Positions 54,710 to 64,000 of a stretch of 64,000 bases of DNA are shown here, piece by piece. The notes beneath the pieces were generated by a model. It had not been told where the DNA came from. It made no database searches and saw only the letters and a list, made by a program, of their open reading frames with translations. Both the position numbers and the translations under genes were made by a program. Source of the DNA: Diphasiastrum complanatum (lineage: Eukaryota; Streptophyta; Lycopodiopsida; Lycopodiales; Lycopodiaceae); assembly GCA_029204225.1 (NCBI GenBank), contig CM055095.1:32367732-32431731 (forward strand), written 5' to 3'. The stretch's first letter is position 1. Every line of letters starts with the position of its first letter.

Positions 54710-55776
54710 TGTGAAGATTAGTGAAATAATATCTTCCTATCTCGAGTTTTGGGGCCATGACCATGTTATTTCCATTGTAAACTTTATTTGTACATAAAGG
54801 TATGTGAATTGAGCACATGACCTTCTAGAATAGGTCGAGTTTGAGTTAGGTAGATTCAAATTTGATGTCATGCAAAAGTTTAGATAACATGTAATTTCAT
54901 TTAGTGTGCACGCAAGCCATTAGAGGAGTTCTAAATCCAAAAAAGACCCTTTGTAAAGATTCTTTTTATATTTTTTCTCAATTTTTTCTTACACATGGAC
55001 CAATCAAAACACTCAAATTTGAAATATATGTAACGTAACTTTTTGAGTCCACATTTTGATTCCACACTAAAAATGGCATAACTTTTTAGTGGTAAGTCCG
55101 AATTTAGCGAAGTTTTGTGCATTTAAAAGCGCTCGACAAGAACTTTCCAATGATATGTACATGACATACTTTTGAGCTACGATTAAAAAGTTATGGCAAG
55201 TCAAAAGTATTAGTGTTATAATATTTTAATAATATAAACAACATCTTGCACGAATTCTTAAAGGGTCTTTTTGGAGCTCAAAACTCCTCTAATGCACATG
55301 CAATCAGTGCATGCAACATGCAAAGTGGTTTTTATGATCTACACATGTCTAGGCAATTTTGAGAGTTGACATGCAGTACATGCAATATCCATGCATGCAG
55401 TTACACATGTGGATCCTTGGTAGTTGAGTTAACTGATCTAAGTGGACTTTCCATGCAACTCCACTATAGGAACTCGAGCCACTTTGATGAGATTTGGGTG
55501 TTTTGGACTCATTCTCTCTCTACTCGAGTTTTCTAGTGCTGATTTTCTCTCTCTACCCGAGAGCAGCATGTTTTTCTCATACTGAGCACTTAGAATTATT
55601 TCTGACATTCATTCCTCATAGTGAGAAGTTAGTTTTTTCAGTCTGATGTATGCCATTGTGCTCTTGCCTTAGATTTTTCAAGTACTTTGTTCTTTGATCA
55701 ATCTTGTGCAATCACAACACCTCAGTAAGATCCTGTAAGGTGTGTGATGAAGTTCACACGTGCTAAAAACTTCACA
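54710..55776 (+). mobile_element. Copia-2 5' LTR, 1,067 bp including M2 (690 bp without it)
   Basis: From TGTGAAGATTAGTGAAAT to GCTAAAAACTTCACA, followed by the PBS. Positions 54918-55294 are the M2 insertion, absent from the 3' LTR at 60644. Confidence 0.88.
54918..55294. mobile_element. TIR element M2, copy B (377 bp), precise empty site
   Basis: CATTAGAGGAGTTCTAAATCC at the left and the inverted CAAAACTCCTCTAATG at the right. AAAAAGACCCTTT and AAAGGGTCTTTTT are also inverted. Flanks AAGC and CACATGC join to AGCCACATGC, which is exactly the sequence of the sister LTR at 60642-60651. So the element is removable without trace and shows no target duplication. No transposase coding. Confidence 0.82.
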
Positions 55777-55788
55777 TGGTATCAGAGC
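55777..55788 (+). promoter_or_regulatory. Copia-2 primer-binding site
   Basis: TGGTATCAGAGC directly after the LTR, an exact initiator tRNA-Met complement. Confidence 0.9.
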
Positions 55789-56544
55789 TTCATGCTTTGA
55801 AGTGGTAAGGGTGTATACATCTAAACAACAATGCTTTCGCTTGCAGGAACTTAGATTTGGGAGAGGAATCCAAAATTGCTGACAAACAAGCCATTTGTGG
55901 ATCATGACTAGACCAAATCAAGCCTGATATGCTCCAGCTGAGCCCTGTACGGACACAGAGCTCACACGTGTGAAATCAGCCCTCTTTGTTTGAGTGCTAC
56001 TACCCAAGGAATGATCCAAATTTGATGTTCTATAGCTTGTTGGATAGGTATTGAAGAGTAGAATGTGTTGCTCGAGTTTCTAAATCGATTTGATTTGTTT
56101 TTAGAAGAGTTTTTGGCAATCAAAGATTTTGAGAGAGTACTCATCTCGTGGGATATGCCAAAGTGAGCACACATCAGTTCTTTTCACCAATTTCTTCAAT
56201 TTTCATTGTCAATCAAGTAGAATTGGATAGAAGTGAGTTTTGTGAGGTCTTAGACTTTTCATTTCACACAAATTATTGTGTCTAAGTTGAAATTAAGTTC
56301 TTAGAGAGTTTATCAGTTCTTTGAAACTCGTGGGAGAGATAGACTTCTTACTTGCATATGCTTCATTTTTTATGATTGAAGCAAGATCCAAATACATGAT
56401 AGATTGATTTTTTTCTGTTGAGAGTTTGATCTCACAATCTGTTGCTAGATTTCATAGGTTGGATCAACATCATCAGTGTTAGATCCTAGCAAGCAACATT
56501 TTTCGATTTCATCTTTGTCATTACTTGAATTTATCATAGAGAAA
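55789..56544 (+). other. Copia-2 leader
   Basis: 756 bp between PBS and the likely gag start. No open frame of note. Confidence 0.65.
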
Positions 56545-57914
56545 ATGTCTTCATCTGGTTCACATTTATTTTCTTGGAGCACAGTGAGAGATTAACATCT
56601 TCCAATTATGCAATGTGGAAGATTAGAATGGAATCATTATTGATTCTACAAGATGTAATGGACATTGTGAGTGGAGATGAAGAAGAACCTGTAGCCCTAA
56701 TGAAGCTGTAGCATTCAACAAAAGAACCAGAATTGCCCTTCATTTTATAAAAATGAATGTCACAAATGAAGTGTTAAAGGAGATCAGTACATGCACCACT
56801 ACCAAGGAGGCTTGGGACACTCTAAAAACAATCTATGAAATTAAGAATACTTCTAGATTGCTTATACTTAGAAACCAAATCTTTCTAACTTATCAGAGAG
56901 TACATGAGAGTGCTTCATCATATGTAATGAGAGTAGAGGCTCTTCATCAAGAGTTAGCTGGTATTGGAGATGCTCTTAAGAACACTGAACTTGTTCAAGT
57001 AGTCCTTAATGGACTTAGAGATGAGTAGTGACAATATTGTGCAAACTTATGTTGTCAGGGAGAAACTTCCATCTTTGGAGACACTGCAAGGTGTTCTCAT
57101 TGCTGAAGAAACCAGGCAAGAGAACAAGATGCTGAGGATCAACAGATTTCCATTGAAAGATGGTGGAGATGACAAAGCACTCTTCATCAAAGACGAGTCA
57201 AGAGTCAAGGGCAAAGGTCAACAACACTTCAAAAAGGACAAAGCCAAAGAAGGCGGTGAGGATAAGTCCTCACAAGTTGCAACATCCAGTGGCAAGAAAA
57301 AGCTGTATGCATCAAACTATTTCAAGAAGAAGAACCAATCTAAGCAAGCTAACCTTACTAATGAGAATGAGTGTGAGGGTGTTGAGAGTGAAAGAGAGGA
57401 TTCTTTAATGATGTCTAGTTTTTCATCTTTTCCTTTCAAGAATAAAGAAGTCTGGTGGATAGATAGTGGGGCTAGTTCTCATATGTCTAGTTCTAGAAAC
57501 TCTTTCACAAGTCTCATGCCATATCTAGGTGCAAAAAGATCAATCTATATTGCTAATGATGCAGAGTGTAGAATTGAAGGAATAGGTAGTATTCCACTGC
57601 ATGCATCATCATCAAAATCTTTTTGCTTGCATGATGTACTTTATGTACCTAGACTAACCAAAAATCTCATTAGTGTAGGACATTTGTTTGATAGTGGATT
57701 GGATGTCAAGTTTCAAGTTGACAAGTGGATAATCTCAAGAGAAAATGAAGTTATTGCTAGAGGATCTAGAATTGAAAAGTTGTACAAATTCGATTCTAGG
57801 GAGAGTGCTAACATTTTAGATATTGCTTATGAGACCAAGGTTGACAGTGTCTTTGGTAGTCCAACAGCTTTTCCTTCCTTGACCATAGATTGCATGGCTT
57901 TGAAATTGGGATGA
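56545..57914 (+). pseudogene. Copia-2 gag and protease, knuckle deleted
   Basis: ATG 56545, then after early shifts LTSSNYAMWKIRMESLL, MNVTNEVLKEISTCTTTKEA (from 56753), YVMRVEALHQELAGIG and QVVLNGLRDE followed by TAG. The next frame continues SSDNIVQTYVVREKLPSLET, a Lys/Gln linker, SGKKKLYASNYFKKKNQ, then protease WWIDSGASSHMSS, SIYIANDAECRIEGIGSI and VPRLTKNLISVGHLFDSG. Relatives have a CCHC knuckle between the KKK run and ASxCxKKK. Here it is missing, so about 11 residues were lost. Confidence 0.82.
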
Positions 57915-58728
57915 CCCAATCTCTTATTGCCAAAACCCAACCTTGTGAAGCTTGTGTTTTGGCAAAATCACACAGAAGGCCTTTTCCAAGACCAAGCATC
58001 ACATCCATTTCTCTTCAACCAAGAGCAAAGGAGGAGCAAATTGCCTTGTTTCCTTTGTAGATGATTATACAAGATATCCTTGGATCTATATGTTGTCTTC
58101 TAAAGCCATGGTTTATGATGTTTTCCTTACTTTCAAAGCTTATGTAGAAAAGCAGTTTTCTTTCAAGTTGAAAGCTTTGAGAAGTGATAGTGGAGATGAA
58201 TACACCTCCAATAAGTTTAAAGACTTTTGTGAGAGAGAGGGAATACAAAGAGAATTTTCTTGTTCATATACTCCTCAAAAAAATGGAGTTGTTCAGAGGA
58301 AAAATAGAACTTTGTGTGAATGTGCAAAAGCCATTAGGCTAGAGGCTTCTCTACCTAAAGAATTTTGGGGAGAAGCAGTTGCATGTGCAAATTATCTTTG
58401 TAATAGGCTTCCTAATCTTGCAATAGAAAGAAGAACACCATTTGAGATGTTGTATAAGAAAAAGCCTAAGGTAGATCATCTTAGGATCTTTGGCTGTGTA
58501 TGCTTTGTGCATGTACCTTTAGAGACTAGGAAGAAGGATGATCCTAGTGTTGTTAAAGGAATTTTTGTAGGATATGCATCTACTAAAAAAACATACAAAG
58601 TATATCTTCCCTCTACTGACAAGAATGTTGTAAGTAGAGATGTGATCTTTCATGAAGATCAAAAGTTTAACTTGGATCTCAGCATAGATCAAGGGGTCTC
58701 ATGCAAGGTCTACAATCATCAATCTTGA
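57915..58728 (+). pseudogene. Copia-2 integrase
   Basis: FVDDYTRYPWIYMLSSKAM, ALRSDSGDEYTSNKFKDFC (usual GGEY is GDEY), YTPQKNGVVQRKNRTLCECA (usual QQNGVAERKN; the catalytic Glu of the ERKN motif is Gln here), then the conserved C-terminal IFGCVCFVHVPLETRKK and GIFVGYASTKKTYKVYLPS. The zinc-binding HHCC region at 57830-57960 is largely deleted, with only ACVLAKSHRRPFP-like residues in a shifted frame. Stop at 58726. Confidence 0.8.
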
Positions 58729-58741
58729 TGCTGCTCAAGAA

Positions 58742-59665
58742 GTGGTGAGGCCGAGGCTTGAGGAGGAGCAACTTCAAGCACCCACACCAAGAAGATCTAC
58801 AAGAGAAAGATCTGAGCCAAGAAGGCTCAAATATGATGAGGAAGGAAGGCAAGTGGAAGGTGAAACTTCCTATCATGTTCTCTTCATATCAGATGAAGAG
58901 CCTAAAGATGTCCAAGAAGCACTTCAATTCGAGAACTGGGTTGAAGCAATGACCCAAGAGTTTGAAGCCTTGATGTCAAACAACACATGGGAGCTTGTGG
59001 AGCCACCAAACAACATGCATGCGATTGGATGTAAGTGGGTTTTTAGAATCAAGTATAATAATGATGGATCTATCAATAAATATAAAGCAAGACTTGACTA
59101 TCAAAAGTCTTGACTATGAAGACACCTTTGCACCAGTTGCAAAAATGGTAACAATCAGAATACTCATATCTCTTGCATGTTTCACAATTGGAGAATGTTT
59201 CAGCTTGATGTTTCTATTGCCTTTCTCAATGGTTACCTTGAGGAGGAGATTTACATGGAGCAACCTCCTAGTTTTGTGAAAGAAGGTGAAGAATCAAAAG
59301 TCTGTCTTTTGTTCAAAAGTCTCTATGGACTAAAACAAGCACCAAGGTCTTGGTATGAAAGGCTCAACTCCTATCTCATATCACTTGGATTTTGTCTTAG
59401 TGAATATGACCCCTCTTTGTATATTAAGTTTGTAGATAACTTTGTAATTATTCCTCTCATCTATGTAGATGATATCATTCTTTGTGGAAATAATGAGAAG
59501 CTAGTTGAAGAAACTAAGCATGCACTTGGTAGTGAGTTTAAGATGCAGGACTTAGGAGTTCTTCACTATATTTTAGGCCTTGAGATTGACTTTTGGAAAG
59601 GTCATGCCTTTATAACTCAAAGTAGATATGCACATGCTCAAGAAATTCCAAATGGAAAACTGTAA
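58742..59665 (+). pseudogene. Copia-2 reverse transcriptase, N-terminal two thirds
   Basis: Frame 1 (58742-59113): LEEEQLQAPTPRRSTRERS, FENWVEAMTQEFEALMSNNT, CKWVFRIKYNNDGSINKYKA. A short deletion and shift near 59100 lose the usual VAKGYxQxxG, then LDYEDTFAPVAKMVTIRIL. A further shift leads to FQLDVSIAFLNGYLEEEIYM, KSLYGLKQAPRSWYERLNSY and the catalytic IPLIYVDDIILCGNN at about 59455-59490. Frame loss again at 59640. Confidence 0.82.
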
Positions 59666-60392
59666 AGGCATAGATACACCAATGGAGCACATTGTAAAAG
59701 TTCCTATGAAAGATGATGAAAAATCCTTTGTGGACATCACTCTTTATAGGAGTCTTATTGGCTCACTTATATGGTTAATTGTGACTAGGCCTAATCTAAG
59801 CTTTAGTGTGCATAAGCTAAGTCAAAACATGCAGGATCCAAAGATATATCACTGGAAGTTGGCTAAAAGAATCTTGAGGTATATATCTTCTACCTTAGAC
59901 TATGGATTATTCTACAAAGGAGAAGATCTGACTTTGGTTGCTTTTTCAGATTCAGATTTTGTAGGATTCAGGTTGGATAGAAAATCCACAAGTGCTTACA
60001 CAATTTTTCTAGGAGGGAATCTAGTTTCTTGGCTATCAAAGAAGCAAGCAACTATAACCTTATCATCCTATGAAGCTGAGTACAGATATCTTACAACCAC
60101 AACAAAGGAGGTTTTATGGATCAAAAGGCTACTTTTGGAGCTAAAGTGTTATGGAGATGAAGACCTTACAATTATCAATAATGATAATATCTCGGCTCAG
60201 GCTCTTGCAAATAATCCTGTGTTCCATGCAAGGAGCAAACACATCGAGGTAGCTCATCCTTTTGTAAGAGAAAAGGTCATTGGGAGAGAGATCTTATTGG
60301 AGCATGTTGGATCTTCAAATTGTGTTGCAGATTTTCTCAAAAAGCCATTACTCAAGAATGTCTTTATCAAGATGAGTCTAATCTTGGCCTAA
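59628..60392 (+). pseudogene. Copia-2 RT end and RNase H
   Basis: DITLYRSLIGSLIWLIVTRP, AFSDSDFVGFRLDRKSTSAY (Asp), SWLSKKQATITLSSYEAEYR (Glu), then NNDNISAQALANNPVFHARS where relatives have YDNxSA, SKHIEVAHPFVREKVIG and CVADFLKKPLLKNVF. One frame of 254 codons. It is the longest uninterrupted part of this element. Confidence 0.85.
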
Positions 60393-60436
60393 TTTTAAAG
60401 TCTATGTTGGATAGGAACATATATTTTAAGGAGGAG

Positions 60437-60815
60437 TGTAAAGATTAGTAAAATAGTATCTTTCTATCTTGAGTTTTGGGGCCATGGCCATATTATTTCC
60501 ATTGTAAACTTTTTTTGTACATAAAGGTATGTGAATTGAGCACAAAACCTTCTAGAATAGGTCGAGTTTGAGTTAGGTAGATTCAAATTTAATGTCATGC
60601 GAAAGTTTAGATAACATGCAATGTCAATCAGTGTGCATGCTAGCCACATGCAATCAGTGCATGCAACATGCAAAGTGGTTTTTATGATATACACATGTCT
60701 AGGCAATTTTGAGAGTTGACATGCAGTACATGAAATATCCATGCATGCAGTTACACATGTGGATCCTTGGTAGTTGAGTTAACTGAGTTAAGTGGACTTT
60801 CCATGCAACTCCACT
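60437..60815 (+). mobile_element. Copia-2 3' LTR, truncated, without M2
   Basis: It begins TGTAAAGATTAGTAAAATAG after the polypurine tract AAGGAGGAG. It follows the 5' LTR to CCATGCAACTCCACT and then changes abruptly to unrelated RT sequence at 60816. The last 310 bp are missing. TAGCCACATGC at 60641-60651 is the empty M2 site. Confidence 0.85.
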
Positions 60816-61100
60816 GACCACTTCTTCATCATTGCCTTCGTCATGCTTTACATCTTGTGCAAGTTGGTGAGTATTCCTGTGCTACTCCAGCTTTATTTAG
60901 CTCCTTTCATGCCTGCTTAATCCACTAACAACACTATTGCTGCTGTACAAGCCCTTCATCTAGCTTCTGAAGGTGATCTTCTTCTATTTGTGGAGGATCT
61001 TATATCTTATGTTGACTTGATGCTTGATCATGATTCTTTCTCTCAAGCCTTCCTTTGTAGTCCTCGTCTTACTATTGGCCCCTTTGGTTTGGTCTATGAG
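60816..61100 (+). pseudogene. Reverse-transcriptase fragment of the GPxGLRYEHL type
   Basis: A first frame reads RHALHLVQVGEYSCATPALF to a stop. One base later the next reads NTIAAVQALHLASEGDLLLF, then VEDLISYVDLMLDHDSFSQA and LTIGPFGLVYE. From memory this is the N-terminal region of a family of RT-bearing elements in plants, algae, fungi and oomycetes, with GExSxAxxAL followed by GPSGxRxEHL. It is cut at 61100 by the next Copia LTR, so the polymerase core is missing. Confidence 0.5.
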
Positions 61101-61755
61101 TGTGAAAATTGTCAACATTTCCTAGCTAGTTTGAGGCCTAAATTGGCTAAAATCGTAAATAGTTTTGGTTCTGGAGTTTCACACGTGTGAACCAGGCCAC
61201 AATGTTTTTATTTACTGTATTTTTTCAGTATGATGAAGTGTCAAACTTCATACCCTTCAAAATGAGACCATTTTGATGTATTTTGGTCATATAAGCCATT
61301 TTTAGCTATTTTTCCTATATAGGGAATATCTAGGGTCAAGTACCTTCTAGAGAGAGGAGAGAGAGTCATCTTCCTCATCCATAAATAGTAGGGAAGTCGT
61401 GGAGAACAGGTTGGAGAAACCTTTTGTATGCTTCATTGAGATCAATAGATCATTGTCATTGTTTCTTCCTCCATTGAGAGCATTGTTGTGTGTATTGTCT
61501 TCAAGCTATTGTGTATGATCTTAGGTGCTTTCCAAAAGTGGTAGGCTGATGTATTATGGACTGTATAATGCTATTTTGGGCCGAACTTGATGTTTATGGA
61601 AGTTTCCATTTGTGATAAATGCTTTTTGATCAAGTTCTTTGCATTCTAGGTAGCATAGAATGTGTTGCCAATTCCTAGCTTATGTAGTTTGGAGTGCAAG
61701 CATTCAAGCCAATGATCTTGGAGTTTAGATCCACTTAGGATCTGTATTTTTCACA
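61101..61755 (+). mobile_element. Copia-3 5' LTR, 655 bp
   Basis: TGTGAAAATTGTCAAC to CTGTATTTTTCACA, then the PBS. TATATA at 61316-61321 in CCTATATAGGG is the likely promoter. GAGAGAGGAGAGAGAG near 61353 is a short GA-rich stretch, similar in place to the GA/CT tracts of the other Copia LTRs. Confidence 0.85.
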
Positions 61756-61767
61756 TGGTATCAGAGC
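61756..61767 (+). promoter_or_regulatory. Copia-3 primer-binding site
   Basis: TGGTATCAGAGC, an exact initiator tRNA-Met complement, directly after the LTR. Confidence 0.9.
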
Positions 61768-62927
61768 TGGTTGGCTTCTATTTACAGTAAGTATTCCATT
61801 TTTGGTGATATTTGGATGTTTGATCAAGTTCTAGCATGATTTTGCATTGCTTTGTTGATCAAATCTTACTAACCTTTGTTTTGTGAGTTGAACTTGTGGA
61901 TCAAAAGCATATTTCAGGTCTATTGAAGATCAGAGGCTGAAAAGAAACTATTTTGGATCAGATCATAACACCTAATCATTTGTGATTGTGAGGCTTGTGC
62001 ATATTCAATACTAACAATGTTCTTTTCAATCCTATTGTTGACAATCTCCATTCTTGGATGAACACTCTCCTTAAGTGGATGAAACTTCTCCTTAAGTGGA
62101 TGACAAATGCTCTTTTGAGTGAGTTGTAATTCTCCTAAAGGCTGAGCAAAGCTCCCATTTGGATGAAAGATCCCCTTTTTTGGGTGAACATATTGTAAGC
62201 TCCATTGTGAAGAGCATATTGTAAAGATTGTCATCAATTTTGGCATAAATTTTGGTGTACTTTGTTGAGCATGTAAGTAACTCTCCTTATGTAATTTGAT
62301 TGGAGCATTTGCTGGAAGGTGTTAACCATTATGCAAGTGTGTTTTCAGGTTCTTAACAGGTTGAGGAACATTCTCATGTGAAGTGATCTTAGATCTACAT
62401 CTAAACACCAAGATTTGACAAGATAGTGAAGCTAGTCTTGTGATTCACTAAGTGTGCTCATTCATTCACCTCTAAATCTTGTATTTATCACTTGCTGGAG
62501 TTTATAAACTTTTAGAAGTGTGGTTTACATGTGGTTTTACAGGTTGAATCAATATCTTAGTGTGTTGATCATATGTTGATCAAGTTTGTTCATTACTAGG
62601 TAATCTTGGCATCCTAGTTTTGGGTATTTTCTAAGAATGCAAGTAACTCTTCACACCATAACTTGATTTGGTCACTTGCTGGAAAGTTTGAGAGCTTAAG
62701 CAAGAGTGTGTTCAGGTTGGTTTGATTTTGTAATCCATTCTTAGTGTGTGCAAAGTGTTGCATGTGTTTCAATCTTCCTTTCTATGCTTGGAAACCATCT
62801 AGGTTCAAGATAGAAGTGTTTTAGGGTCCTAAATCTTCATAGATCTCTTTATCTATCATTTGTTGAGAGAAAAGTGAGTGCTAAGTGCTTTAGGACAGAA
62901 CCTAAAAGTTGAAGAAACATTAGAATC
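61768..62927 (+). repeat. Copia-3 leader with internal repeats
   Basis: At 62050-62200 a degenerate minisatellite of about 23-24 bp is seen: TGGATGAACACTCTCCTTAAG, then TGGATGAAACTTCTCCTTAAG, then TGGATGACAAATGCTCTT and weaker copies. Longer-range near-repeats are CAAGTAACTCTCC.../CAAGTAACTCTTC... (62274 and 62640) with GTGTGTTTTCAGGTT/GTGTGTTCAGGTT (62338 and 62705). No coding frame. Confidence 0.65.
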
Positions 62928-64000
62928 ATGGCTTCCAATGGTGGGATCATGCTAGAGTCTAGTGAAAGGTTGAGTTCATCAAACTACTCTACTTGGAAAG
63001 TGAGGATGGAGTCCTTACTTGAGTTGAATGAACTCATGGACATAGTTGCAGAAATTGAAGAGAGACCTCTCACACTTCAAGAGCAACAAAGGTTTGATAA
63101 GAAGGCCAAAAGGGCTCTTCATATCATTAAAATGAATGTTACAAATGAACTTCTCAAGGAAGTTGGAAAGTGTCAAAGTGCAAGTGAGGCATGGAATGCC
63201 TTAAAGAAGCTCTTTGAATCAAAGTCCACATCTAGGGTATTGACCCTAAGGAGACAAATATTTTCTAGTAGGCAAAGAGAGGGTGAAAGTGCTCATGCAT
63301 TTATCTTGAGAGTTAAGTCCCTAAGTGATGATTTAGCATGCATTGATGAGAACATAAAAGATGGTGAAATAGTCCAAGTTATGTTGAATGGTTTGCTAAA
63401 TGAACATGCTAACCTTGTGCAAAGTTTTGCCATTCAAAGAGTCTTGCCAAGTGTGGTTGACTTGCAAGAAATCTTATTGGCTGAAGAACATAGGTTGCAA
63501 TCAAAGCTTGATGGTGCATCCTTGCAAGGTGGAGGTGAAGAGGCTTTCTTCACAAAAGGCAAATTCAAGGGCAAAGGTAAAGGCAAAGGGAAATGGTCCA
63601 AAGGTGGTAACTTTGATCATGATGATCACTCTTCCTCTTCCTCTTCTACTAAGAACAATAAGTCAAAGTTCAAGTGCTTTTATTGTGGGATAAAAGGTCA
63701 TTTTGCAAATGAATGTTATAAGAAGAAAAGAGAGCAAGGAGAGAGGCAAGGAAATCTTACAATAGATGAGGAAGAACATAACACATGTGAATCACTTGTT
63801 ATGACTTCAAGTTTGTTAGCCAACATAGATGATAATGATCCTTGGTGGATTGATAGTGGAGCCTCATCTCACATGACAAGACATAAGGAATACTTTACAT
63901 CCTTATTGTCTTATGAGGGAGAAGGTAACATCATCTACACTGCAAATGATGGTCAATGTGACATCAAAGGCATAGGCACTATTCCTATTTCCCTTTCAAC
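62928..64000 (+). CDS. Copia-3 Gag-protease, open to window end
   Basis: ATG 62928 opens a frame with no stop through 64000 (357 codons): MASNGGIMLESSERLSSSNY, KMNVTNELLKEVGKCQSASE, a capsid region, a basic KGKGKGKGKWSKG linker, knuckle CFYCGIKGHFANEC (about residues 249-262), and protease WWIDSGASSHMTRHKEY with the catalytic DSG intact (about residues 306-308). It ends in GIGTIPISLST. The equivalent frame at 43974 is broken right after DSGASS; this one is not. If the rest is equally open the element could be autonomous. Confidence 0.92.
   Translation, partial: MASNGGIMLESSERLSSSNYSTWKVRMESLLELNELMDIVAEIEERPLTLQEQQRFDKKAKRALHIIKMNVTNELLKEVGKCQSASEAWNALKKLFESKSTSRVLTLRRQIFSSRQREGESAHAFILRVKSLSDDLACIDENIKDGEIVQVMLNGLLNEHANLVQSFAIQRVLPSVVDLQEILLAEEHRLQSKLDGASLQGGGEEAFFTKGKFKGKGKGKGKWSKGGNFDHDDHSSSSSSTKNNKSKFKCFYCGIKGHFANECYKKKREQGERQGNLTIDEEEHNTCESLVMTSSLLANIDDNDPWWIDSGASSHMTRHKEYFTSLLSYEGEGNIIYTANDGQCDIKGIGTIPISLS

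Larger units (their letters stand above)
54710..60815 (+). mobile_element. Copia element 2, with M2 insertion in the 5' LTR and truncated 3' LTR
   Basis: 5' LTR 54710-55776, PBS 55777-55788, leader, gag, protease, integrase, RT, RNase H, polypurine tract AAGGAGGAG, 3' LTR 60437-60815 (cut). Several frameshifts plus precise-looking losses of the Gag knuckle and the integrase zinc-binding segment. The LTRs share TTTTGGGGCCATG and TTCTAGAATAGGTCGAGTTT. It belongs to a different Copia family from the one at 42723. Confidence 0.9.
61101..64000 (+). mobile_element. Copia element 3, 5' part, possibly coding-intact, runs off the window
   Basis: LTR 61101-61755, PBS, a 1.16-kb leader and an uninterrupted gag-protease frame to the last base. 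It is related to the Copia at 42723 in LTR ends, Gag and protease, but a separate family member. It inserted into the RT fragment at 60816-61100. Confidence 0.88.

Overview
This is a transposon-dense stretch of a land-plant nuclear genome. Evidence for that: LTR retrotransposons primed by initiator tRNA-Met, caulimovirid-derived sequence, AT-rich spacers, and GT-AG spliced exons of a PASTICCINO1-type gene. Nothing looks bacterial, and I saw no rRNA or tRNA gene and no CRISPR array. The Copia, chromodomain Ty3/gypsy, LINE and endogenous caulimovirid mixture would fit a fern or another non-flowering vascular plant, but that is a guess.

Layout. 1-3.2 kb: dead LINE (endonuclease, RT, C-terminal knuckle, simple-repeat tail). 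3.3-5.0 kb: more degenerate LINE pieces. 6.8-8.3 kb: a broken Ty3/gypsy element with its RNase H inverted relative to its integrase/chromodomain. 8.65-9.08 kb: a hAT-like MITE with a perfect 8-bp target duplication. 9.29-12.26 kb: the last three recognisable exons of a PAS1-like FKBP/TPR co-chaperone (+ strand), the only host gene I can name. Its last intron holds two tandem duplications and a palindromic insertion. 13.1-13.6 kb: Copia gag remnant. 13.6-17.3 kb: no convincing gene.

17.3-31.8 kb: a mosaic of Copia LTRs and internal pieces with three copies of an endogenous caulimovirid fragment (movement-protein region plus downstream sequence). Two of the three sit directly upstream of the same Copia LTR. 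A 133-bp (CT)n array has grown inside one Copia RNase H. 31.8-42.3 and 48.5-49.9 kb: a GC-richer retroelement family (here 'G') with a 1.2-kb LTR and a leader built of 112/120-bp tandem units. Copies lie in both orientations, interrupted by a solo LTR and accompanied by a broken gypsy-type gag-protease.

42.7-48.4 kb: a structurally complete but coding-defective Copia (matching LTRs, TSD CAAAT), inserted in a G leader 16 bp from a MITE. 50-54 kb: mostly unexplained, with one possible terminal exon encoding a membrane segment. 54.7-60.8 kb: a second Copia whose 5' LTR carries a second copy of that MITE. 60.8-61.1 kb: fragment of an unusual reverse transcriptase. 61.1 kb to the end: the 5' part of a Copia whose gag-protease frame is open to the window edge.

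The genes do not form a pathway. The value of the window is its nested-insertion history, the PAS1 3' end (apparent CaaX box), the EVE-Copia chimera, and a terminal-inverted-repeat element that leaves clean empty sites without visible target duplication.
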